Below, piece by piece: positions 27,301 through 39,300 of a DNA stretch of 64,000 nt (its first letter is position 1; every line of letters begins with the position of its first letter). Source of the DNA: Marthasterias glacialis (taxonomy: Eukaryota; Echinodermata; Asteroidea; Forcipulatida; Asteriidae); assembly GCA_911728455.2 (NCBI GenBank), contig OU452223.1, forward strand, positions 16,735,802 through 16,799,801, in the 5' to 3' direction. The notes beneath the pieces were generated by a model that saw only the letters and a list, made by a program, of their open reading frames with translations, was not told the origin of the DNA and ran no database searches. The translations under genes were made by a program, and so were the position numbers.

Positions 27301-30300
27301 ATAGGCCTTATTCAAACTTTACCCAAGTGAGGAAGCATCGTATAGGCCTAATTCAAAATTAACCAACGTGAAGAAGCATCGTACAGGCCTTATTCAAAAT
27401 TTACCCAAGTGAGGAAGCATCGTGCAGGCCTTATTCAAAATTTACCCAAGTGAGGAAGCATCGTGCAGGCCTTATTCAAAATTTACCCAAGTGAGGAAGC
27501 ATCGTATAGGCCATATTCAAAATTTACCCAAGTGAGGAAGCATCATATAGGCCATATTCAAAATTTACCCAAGTGAGGAAGCATCGTATAGGCCTTATTC
27601 AAACTTCACCCAAGTGAGGAAGCATCGTGTAGGCCTTATCCAAAATTTACCCATGTGAGGAAGCATCTTATAGGCCTTATTCAAAATTTACCCAAGTGAG
27701 GAAGCATCGTATAGGCCTTATTCAAAATTTACCCAAGTGAGGAAGCATCATATATAGGCCTACATGTAATTCAATATTTTATTTTTCCTTGAGTAACACA
27801 TTATTTTAGCCTTGAATTAAAAACCTCCCACACTAACCTTCAACTTGGTTGGAATGTGGACTGAATAGTGAGGTATTGACTAATAGGAACCGAGTCACAC
27901 CGAAGGGAAAGAACTGCTGTTTGTTGAAGTGGCAATGTGTGTGTTTTCTACTTTTATATTTTGACATCTATTAAGGATCAGAATAACATGAGGAAATCTA
28001 AGGTCTAACAGTCTTGGGTGTGGCCTGAGAAAAGGGCACCTTTGCTTGACATTTAGAAAATACAGGTAAAGGGGGAACATAATTTTCTAGAGTTACCAGC
28101 TGCCAAGATTACTGTTTTTATAGGATATTTATAAATACCTGGGATAGTTTATCTATTCTGATGGTTGAGAGGAGATCACGTGGCCATGTTTAAATGTGCG
28201 ACAGAGACAAAGCATTTAAACATGGACTGAGGAAATTGAGTCAAAAGAGGGCATTATCAGACGATTGCGCACAGCGCGCAAATTGCACAACCCAGTCTAA
28301 ACTGGTAGCCCCATGGAGGAAGATGGTAGCGCGCAAATTTGGCTTGGGCAAGTTTGTATCTTGTGTGCGCAATTTTCAAACTTGCCCGAGGCACCCAACA
28401 TGGATAGAAATTTAACGCAGACCTGAGCGAGGTGAGCTGTCAGATTTGTTGTCAACTTTTAAAGGTTATTAAAATGTTTTTAACGGAATGGTATTTGTGA
28501 ATGGGAATAAAAGTGTGTTGAATCGGTTTTCAACAAGTTGTTTAAACATGGTGAGGCCTGGTTCTCGATAATTTTACCTCGACTTTGTCTTGGTAAAATT
28601 ATCGAGAACAACCAGGCCTCACCGTATTTAAACAACTAGTTGAAAACCTCTTCATCGCACTTTTATTCCCTTAATCTGATATGGAGATAAAAACAAATAC
28701 ACTGTCTTCCTATAAAAAGAAAAATAGTTGACAAAAAACATTGAAATAACTACATAAAAGCTTACAAAATGTAATATTTTAATCTGGTAAATTTTTCTCA
28801 AAAGCCCAGATTTCTAACGGGTGAGGGGGGGGGGGCACGGGGGGGGGGGGGGGGGGGCAACAAAATGAAAATGAAATACTGAAATTGATAATTTGTTGGT
28901 GATTATTGTTATGACTGAAACACAATGTTTTCTGTTTCATTTTAAAGCATGTTCAGTCAGACAGGTGCAGGGTAAGAAATGACCCATGGCGAAAGGTCAT
29001 AAAAGTGCAGTCTGTAGGATTAAATTGGTAACAAATTTTGGTGCTTTACGGTCGATTTCATCAGGAAAGGTCAAACAATGAAGCTGGTGTCCATTCTTTT
29101 TCGATTAAATCCCAAACTACATACATGACATTTACACATGGACGTCTAGTCAGCATGAATACACTTAATTCTCCACTGATTTGAACAGAGTGCTGGTATT
29201 TTGCCAGTTCTCCACGACACCACCACAATCAATTGATGTAAATAAATACCAACATCTGTACAGCTGCTGCAGAATTATACTTTTAGAAATAACAGAACGC
29301 TGTAAAACGAATAGGATGACTGAATACAATTTATGCAGTATGTAACAGTCTGTTAGCTTTATGAGTGGGTTGGATGGCGAGATGTACAGATATGTGATCA
29401 AATTGATGGAACTGTCACCCATGTGAGACGGCCCCTAGTGCGGCCAAGAAAATTACCCTCTTGAAACCAAGCTGGGAAATATAAATAAATCACCCAGTTG
29501 ATGGATATTTGCAAGTGGAAGTTTAAAATTAGTAGACTCTCTGCCGACACACTTCATTTATGAGTCATTCGTTTCATTAAATTTGCTCTTATTTTTTTTC
29601 TTCTATTGTTACTGTACTTTTAATTTTTTTTACGCAAGGATTGTTTACAGTTACCTTTGTAAAATGAAGGCCTACATGTACATTGTGAACGCTAGCTTCC
29701 CAATATTCCCCTTTTATCACAATTCAAACGTGTTTACAGTTGTTTATTTATTTATTTATTTTTATATTAATTGTACAAGAAACTGTCAGATTTTTTCTAA
29801 GAAAGAATAATACATTGACAGAGTTCCCCTTCAGGATTTTTCAAAACTGTTGGGCATTCTGAACCAAAATTTTGAAAGTGTGGCCGAAGCACGCTGAATT
29901 GGTAGCAGGTCCTTGGACTGTTTTTATTTAATGTTTATGTTTGGTTTGAAAAGCTCTACTGAGCAATCTGGAGCATTTAAAATGGTTTTTAGGTTTTTTG
30001 TGAATTTGATATTAAAATCTTAAAAAAATTTTTTTTTTTAAATGGTTGCGTATCGGCCGTAATTTTTGCGTATTGGCCCATAATTCACGTGTATCAGCCT
30101 GATATGCTAGCTTGTGCATGGGGAGAACCCTGATGTACATGTACATATATATATATGTGCCTTGACAGAATTTTGAGATTTAAAGTAAATAACTGAAGTG
30201 CACATTTTTCTCCATTTTCTATGCTGAGAAAAATGTACACAAGAACTGTTGTCTGCAAACTCTGCATGTTCTCACACTAAATTGGATAATGCAATACGCA

Positions 30301-33300
30301 CACAAAATGGTATTGTATAATATTACTGACCGTACTTTACAGATTTGCCCTGTTTTTGGGGTTGTTATTTATTGCCACAATACATTATACAAACCCCCCC
30401 CCCCCCCTCCCTTTTGATACAGATCTGAAAAATGTTTCCAACCATCTGACCATGGCACTATATTCATGAACACACGCACACACTCAGCAGTATACGTACA
30501 TGTTCACCCATCAGTGTGGAACCTACAACATGCTACAACGGAGTGGCACTAATGGTTAGAGTACACCGAAACAGTACGTTGCAAATTACTTCTGCTGCAT
30601 TTGTTGCAATCATGCATTAGTTGAAAAAAAAAAAAAAAGCAATCATACTAAATCAATACAAGTGACAACTGATTAGAAAATTATTCAATTTTAAAGGGCA
30701 AGTGCAAACATACTTTCCCACTGTCCCTAACCATGAAGGCTTCCCTTTAAACGAGAGTACAAAAGTGAGAGGTTGGCTCAGAATGGTTCTGAATTGTGAA
30801 CTCTTACACTCACATTTAATAAACTGCACATAGGACAGCAGGTTTATAGTGTTTTTTGTTTGTTTTTTGGTTATTTTTAATTACTTTGAAGAATTTGATT
30901 ACTGTACACGAGTTCATGATAACACAGTCTGAACCTGCATAAAATCACATACTCTAAACGCAAATCCAAGCAGCTCGCTCATGGTGGTTTACACCACTGC
31001 AGCTATGGCCTCTGCAAGCGTACGCGATGCGACAATAGCGCACCAGACTTGCATATGTACCAACCAGCATGGAGGATTCACAGTGAGTGTGCGTCAATGT
31101 GGCAGCCATAGCAAACCACCATGGACAAGCTGCTCAGATTTGTGTATATTACACTGTGTCCACCCCTCATACTTCACAGAGGCAATGCCCCTGAATGCCC
31201 CCTGGTCATTGCCTTGGCGCCCTTTGACATGTACCAATACACTTTTCATACATGTATTTAGCTACCCTTTTATTGAAAAAAAAAAGTCTTGCCCTTACAA
31301 TAATGAAATATCAGGGCTATCTATCTTTACCTCAGGCTCTATTTTCGCTTTTAAAATGCCCTTTCAGCCCTCCTTTACCCCAACTTCACTATAAAAAATG
31401 CACGAAAGGTTAATTTTCAGAGTGGTTTGCCCCCCACAGTTCATTTCTACGCGACCAAATAGTGCTTGCACAGCACCAATGCTGCTTATATCAACACCGC
31501 TATTTACACGATCATTCAGAGTTTGTATCAAAGCAAGATACACAAAATGTGTACGATCTGTTTGCTAGTGAGTGGGATCTCTGGTACACAAGGGTCAATT
31601 GTAGAATGTTTGCCTCACCTACATGTACAATGTACATGACACAGATGGGACACCAGTTTGGTCCTCCTCTTAAACGAGAATTACAAGTGCCAGACCAAGA
31701 CCAATGCATAAAAGTAAAGCTAAAGTAAATTAAGCTCAGAAAAATCAAGACCCCAAGAACTTGTACTATATGGGAGACTTTTGAGACGATAGTGGGCGTC
31801 CCACAGACCGGTCCTTATCCATTGTTTTCATAGCTGAGAACGATGGAAAAGGACCAGTCTGTGGGACGTCCGCTATCGTCTCAAAAGTCTCCCATTGTAG
31901 TATAGCCCTGGAAGACCTGACACTTTGGAAGAAGTAGGCCCTAATGTAGCCTGGACATAGACAGGATGTGCAAAATAAAGTTCATAAAGTAATTGAATGC
32001 AAGATGCCTCTCATCAACTATTCACATGTTCAATGACGATGCTCACAGGGTCTAATCTGGGGTCGTTTTAAAGCACTCTTGTGTTGTACCGAATGTTGCA
32101 TACCTTTGTAATGATCAGGCACATAATAACAGGTCCGTTTGTCGCTTTGTAGCCTAGTATGTATTTTAAAACTCCTGGTATTTTGTAATTACTTAAATTT
32201 TGTATAATGTGTGTATTTTTATACAGCCAGTGGATGTCAAATTTCTGTTAATGTGGATGATAAAATATTGAATTGAATGTGTACACTGTGTTATACTTTA
32301 TTGTTATGCCAGTACTTCTTTGAAGTGGTCAAATAAACAATGTCTACTGGGCACTCTGAAAAATAAACACCATCTTCATTGGACCAAGGCTATGTACACA
32401 ATGTTGTGATCATAAGAGGAAACATAACAGTTAGAAAGAGACCTGTTGCCTAGTTACTACTAAAAGGTGGCTGCATTTTTGTGTTTGGTAATGTTAGGCC
32501 TACTATTGTCAGTAAAGTGCATGAGCCTCCTAACTTTTGAAATATATACAAAATGGCTGCAAAGTACACAGGAGGTCATTGCAGGGAACGATGTGCTAGC
32601 AGTTTTGAATTATACATAAAACAAGCAAAATATCTACACAGTGTATTTTGTGAAAAACTGAATGCTAATATTGATGGAAAAATGCTTTTTAGGTAGAAAC
32701 TGAGACATTTGGAGGAGGAATTTGTTATGCTATAAACTGTACATCTACATGTACCTCCATGGCTTTCCAAGAGAAATTGTTCATGTTAATAGAAGCAGTT
32801 TTTTTTTCTTTCTTTTAAATAGTATCTACGGCACCTAAAGGGCACCTCTTTAATTTATGGAAAATTTAAATTTGAACTGTATTTCAAAGGGCACAAGGTA
32901 TCTCAAAGGGCACCAAGGCAAATGACCAGGGGCATGGAGGCAATGACCAGGAGCATGGAGGCAAATGACCAGGAGCATGGAGGCAATGACCAGGAGCATG
33001 GAGGCAAATGACCAGGAGCATGGAGGCAATGACCAGGAGCATGGAGGCAATGACCAGGAGCATGGAGGCAAATGACCAGGAGCATGGAGGCAATGACCAG
33101 GAGCATGGAGGCAATGACCAGGGGCATGGAGGCAATGACCAGGAGCATGGAGGCAATGACCAGGGGCATGGAGGCAATAACCAGGAGCATGGAGGCAATG
33201 ACCAGGAGCGTGGCGGTAATGACCAGGAGCATGGAGGCAATGACCAGGGGCATGGAGGCAATGACCAGGGGCATGGAGGCAATGACCAGGGGCATGGAGG

Positions 33301-36300
33301 CAATGACCAGGAGCATGGAGGCAATGACCAGGAGCATGGAGGCAATGACCAGGGGCATGGAGGCAATGACCTGGAGCGTGGCGGTAATGACCAAGAGCAT
33401 GGAGGCAATGACCAGGGGCATGGAGGCAATGACCAGGGGCATGGAGGCAATGACCAGGGGCATGGAGACAATGACCAAGAGCATGGAGGCAATGACCAGG
33501 GGCATGGAGGCAATGACCAGGGGCATGGAGGCAATGACCAAGAGCATGGAGGCAATGACCAGGGGCATGGAGGCAATGACCAAGAGCATGGAGGCAATGA
33601 CAAGGGGCATGGAGGCAATGACCAGGGGCATGGAGGCAATGACCAGGGGCATGGAGGCAATGACCAGGGGCATGGAGGCAATGCCCAAGAGCATGGAGGC
33701 AATGACCAGGGGCATGGAGGCAATGACCAAGAGCATGGAGGCAATGACCAAGAGCATGGAGGCAATGACCAGGGGCATGGAGGCAATGACCAGGGGCATG
33801 GAGGCAATGACCAAGAGCATGGAGGCAATGACCAGGGGCATGGAGGCAATGACCAAGAGCATGGAGGCAATGACCAGGGGCATGGAGGCAATGACCAGGG
33901 GCATGGAGGCAATGACCAGGGGCATGGAGGCAATGACCAAGAGCATGGAGGCAATGACCAGGGGCATGGAGGCAATGACCAAGAGCATGGAGGCAATGAC
34001 CAAGAGCATGGAGGCAATGACCAGGGGCATGGAGGCAATGACCAGGGGCAAGGAGGCAATGACCAAGAGCATGGAGGCAATGACCAGGGGCATGGAGGCA
34101 ATGACCAGGGGCATGGAGGCAATGACCAGGGGCATAGAGGCAATGACCAGGGGCATGGAGGCAATGACCAAGAGCATGGAGGCAATGACCAGGGGCATGG
34201 AGGCAATGACCAAGAGCATGGAGGCAATGACCAGGGGCATGGAGGCAATGACCAGGGGCATGGAGGCAATGACCAGGGGCATGGAGGCAATGACCAGGGG
34301 CATGGAGGCAATGACCAAGAGCATGGAGGCAATGACCAGGGGCATGGAGGCAATGACCAGGGGCATGGAGGCAATGACCAGGGGCATGGAGGCAATGACC
34401 AGGGGCATGGAGGCAATGACCAAGAGCATGGAAGCAATGACCAGGGGCATGGAGGCAATGACCAGGAGCATGGAGGCAATGACCAGGAGCATGGAGGCAA
34501 TGACCAGGGGCATGGAGGCAATGACCAGGGGCATGGAGGCAATGACCAAGAGGCATGCAATCACCTCCATACTCCATGTGATGTACAATTATCAGGACCG
34601 GTATCAGGTCTGTATGGGTACCAATGATGTGCGAGGAACTGGACAGTACATGATTGTGCATTCTAAAACATGTGCATTATAAATACAATGTATTGTAGTT
34701 TTGTACCATGGTTGAACCACGGTTGGGCAATTTACACTGGATATGATCCATTTCATCTGCAAGGATACCATCCAAGTACAGTTACCAACCACTGTGTGCT
34801 GAATATTTCATCAACGGCAAGCCCTAGGCTTACTTCACTGATGAGCTTCAACTATCAAGTGGTATTTTTTGCCTCAAATTACAGCAACTCTGTAGTGCAT
34901 AATAAACACACAGACAGTGTCATGTATGGGCTCGATTCCCCTGGGTGCAGATTTGGTTTAATTAAGAAAGGAGTGGGACAGTGGCATTGGCTGGGAAACT
35001 CCAGCAATCAGACCGGTTTGATAAGATGTTTGTACACGAATGTACGCATCAGAGGTCAGAGGTCATCTAGGAATAGGATCATTCTCTAAAAGCCAAATTT
35101 TATTAAGTTACAGAATTCTAACCTGCTTTTTCAAAAATCAAAGAAGTATGTACATTGTAGGTGCCTACACAGTGCCAACTCTATGGTAAATTCATAATTA
35201 GTTCATACATGTAACTAGGCTATTCATAGCATGTTAAAACACATCTCTATGGTTAAACCTAAAGCAAAAATAAATGGATATTTATAATCACTTGATTCTA
35301 GAATCAGTGAAATTAAAAATAGGCTCTATCACAAATGTATTGCCAAACGAAGTAAAAGTAATCACCTGATTTATACCAAGTGTAAAAATGTCCTAACTAG
35401 TGTATTGAGTCTGCAAAAAAGAATTATTATTTCTCCAAATTTGACAAGGAAAAGAATAATATCAAAAACACATGAAAAATAATAAATTCTGTCATCAACA
35501 AAAATGTCACATCCCCAACAAATTTCTGGTATTTCAAACAATGGAGTCTTTATTGATAATCCCTCTGTGAGGGTTGAACATTTCAATAACCATTTTACAA
35601 TTGTCCGTCCTAATCTTGGCCAAAAAATCCCAGAATGTACTACTAAATTTTCAGACTACCTATCAAATCCTAACCCACACTCTACATATATGTTCTTTTC
35701 CCCAGTTAGCAAATAAGAAGTAAGTGATATTGTCAAAAATCTTGCAGATAAAAAGAGCAGTGGTTTTGACTCTATTCATGTTTTTGTTGTAAAGAAAGTT
35801 ATTCCAGCTATTTTGGACCCCCTTACTTACATGTAATGAACGCTTCTCTTTTAACTGGAATTGTTCCAACTAACTTAAAGATCGCTATGGTTATTCCTAT
35901 TCATAAAAATGCTGATGTCGATTTGGTAAGCACTTACAGGCCAATATCTATTTTACCTTGCTTCTCAAAAATCCTAGAATGATTTGTCTAATGCTCGTAC
36001 CCTCGTAATCTTGTGATTGATGACTACATGTACATGTATGTACAATCAGATTGATCTCAAGGAACATCATACAACAAAGCTGTGATCATTTCAAACTCGT
36101 CGAAGCATAGATGAAGCAGCCCACTTGTGACCTAAGAAGACTGAGAAATTTTTTCTTAAAGAAAATGCAGAATCTCAGACAGATATCAAAGGATTTATGA
36201 GTAGTGCCAAGTTTGTTAGACTTGTTTTTCTTTTCTTTTTTAAGTATAATTGTGCAAATCGATGCTTTGACAACATCTCTGTCCTTTTCTCTAGTTTAGG

Positions 36301-39300
36301 TACAACCTTTCTCCAGTGGCGTATCTATGGAGGGCATGTCCCCCCCCCCAATTGATGTCCGTGCCCCACCGGGTGCCCCCCCCCCCCCACCCCCAAACTT
36401 GAAATCCAGAGTTTTGAGATTAAAAATCACCAGAGTAAAATGTCACATTTTGCAAGCTTTTATGTAGTAATTTCAATGTTTTTTTGTAAATTATTTTTCT
36501 ATTTACATGCAGACAGTATATTTGTTAACCTCTGACAGTGTGAGATTAATCTTATAAAAAAATTAGTAAACGGCATAACAAGAGCACTGAAAAGGGGCAG
36601 TTCAAGAGCAATGAAAAGCAAACATTCTTAATTGGCCAGAAGTGCACCCCCCACCCCCAGAAAAAATGGTGCACTCCTTGTTGTGTCCCCCTAAAATGTT
36701 AACCTAGTTTCGCCGCTGCCTTTCTCCATGGGTAATTCCTTTTATGTTAACACTCTACTTCAAGCTCCTTGAACACTCTGTCCAGTACTCTGCACAAGTA
36801 TTGTACATGTATGTAGGCCTGTAGGCCTATGCTTCGTTCTTCAAAGGGCAAGCGCACCACTCAAGGCATCTTCTTCTTGATAAAGGGGCACCTCTATGAG
36901 AAAATCATAAATTTCACTTGGAACATTTCAAGGGCACCTAGGCAATGACCAGGGGCAACGAAGGGCAATTGCCTCCGATGCATCAGGGCTGTGCATGTTC
37001 AATTATTGCGCAGTAAAATGCATGTGTAGCTCCTTGGATTACACTGCATCAAAAGCAAGACTTGTACTCCTGTTTAGATACAGCTTATTCAACTGCCTCA
37101 GGCTACATGGCAGCAAATTTGTTTTCATAAGGATCAACAATGCATCCCCATTGAGAGCATGTCTGACAAGTTGACAACTGTAATTTCAATACACATGGCT
37201 GTTAAAAGTTCCTCTGTGGTGGTACATGTACATGTACAATACACTACACATCAGTAAAATGTCAATAATGATGAAGACAAATCACTATCAGTTTTATTAT
37301 TGTAAAGAATACAAATTTCATGATGAGATTGAGTAGATATTTCTAATGTTATAGAACATGCATGGCAGGATACTGTGCAGGCCTACTTCACTAAAGCCGA
37401 CCATGGCCCAACCCAGGTGCTTGAAAATAGCTTGGGAAAAGTTCCTGTGTGTTAATTTACATTTCCCTCATGCGGAGCTATACAAGTGCTTTCTAAATAG
37501 TGAGAAAATGTGCATTGCCTGATGAAGGCAATTTAAATTTCTAATTTTCTACCAGAGCATTTTAATAAGGGCACACTGCAAGGCAAAATGACCAGCTGGG
37601 CATTGAGGGAATTTGTGAAGCCGGCTTGTTTTTCTTCCGGGAGCAGGCCTGAAATGTCACCTTTTGAGAGGGCAAGGCCATTTTCATTTTGCAAAGGGCA
37701 TTTCCACTGGAAAATCTTTATAGTGTATGGGAAACTTTTCAAGGGGCACCAAGGCCAAGACAAGGGGCAACAGAGGCCGTGGCCTCCGTGACCTCTGTGT
37801 AAATCCAGGCCTGCACAAGTTGAAACATGTATCCCAAGTATTTCCAAAACACTTTCACAAGGATAAATAATTGTAAGTCAGGGAGTCAACATTCATGAAG
37901 CAGTCTAATTGATGCCTGGATATCCCTCTGGCTAACAGTAGCACCAAGACTGTAGATTGACCAAGGCCTCATACTACTTCGCTGTTGCAAGGGCAAGGCA
38001 GTTTTTACTAGAGTTCTCTCTTGGAGAGAAAATAAATTTTCTACTGGAACATTTCCATGGTTCTCCCCAGGATTTTTCAAAACTGTGGGGCATTCTGGAC
38101 CAAAATTTTGAAAGTGTGGCCGAAGCACGCTGAATTGGTAACAGGTCCTTGGAATGTTTTTATTTGATGTTTATGTTTAGTTTGTAAAGCTCTACTGTAC
38201 AATCTGGAACATTTAAAATGGTTTTGTGTTAGGATTTTTGTTTGAATTTGATATTAAAATCTAATTTATTTATTTATTTATTTTTTTCGCGTATGGGCCA
38301 TAATTTCTGCAGATCAGCCCGTAATTCGCACGTATCGGCCCGATACGCTAGCTTGTGCATGGGGAGAACCCTGATTTCAAAGGGCACCAAGGCGATGACC
38401 AGGAGCATTGAGGCAATCGTCTTCGCATGGAGGCAATTGCTTCCATTGCAACCATAAATTACATGTATCAGGTCTGAGGTTCTGTATAATATTACGAATT
38501 GTAAAGAGTAACACAGTCACGTGCATGTATTTATTACATGTAACCTACATGTATAACAACACTTTTACAATACACTTTGCAATTTGTAAATCAAGAAATT
38601 TCACCTGTATAAATTTTACTGCATAATGTCCAGGGGATGGCTTTGAAATTGTTTTGCAGTGTTTACACTACAATACACACACCTGAAATTTACCGGACTT
38701 GGTAGACGTTTCACAGTTGCTTCCATGTATTTAAACATGGTACATGTAGCTATGTATCACAAAGAAACACAACCCATTTTACAAACCTAGGTGCAGAATA
38801 TCATGTACACCAGTTTTCTGTGAACTTTGATATTTGAGGATCTGTAGTGCAAACTAACATTCACAAAATAAACAAACTTTGCCATTTTATCTACATGTGT
38901 CCTGGAAGTCTGATGACTACATCTGACACAATAAAATCGGACTTCAAGTCTCCAGACTACCAGTAGGCCTACATGTAATTGTTGATTTTTCCATGTAATC
39001 ACAACGATTGATAAACAAAAGTAAGTTTGAATACATGGTTTGTTTTTTTACAGTCGAGTTGAACTAATTATTTTCAGCATCGATGCAACCTTGCCCATCA
39101 GTCATCACTTAAACTCACTATCTTTTAACTGAAGTCAAGTGTACTGTAAAAATATGCAGCCCTGGTACTTTTTGTGGCACTACATTTTATGGTTTTAAGG
39201 ATGGGTTCTCATCTCTTCATCTGCTTCGCTTGTAGAGCTCCTTGAGATCTATAACTGCAGAAGTTACCCCCCCAAAAAGAAGGTGTAATGAATTATGCTC

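Noticed and set aside
27076-27766. CRISPR-like array
   Set aside because: The 41-bp units are directly contiguous with no unique spacers, and the DNA is clearly animal nuclear sequence.
30981-31394. 137-residue plus-strand frame
   Set aside because: It spans a fold-back MITE and a GGCA-core element; nothing conserved is seen.
32850-34682. Long open frames (more than 530 codons on both strands) reading HCLHAPG, GGNDQGH or MTRGMEA repeats
   Set aside because: They all come from one 21-bp stop-free tandem unit inside a transposable element in a DAGL intron. Several frames are open at once, and there is no codon bias or conserved flank.
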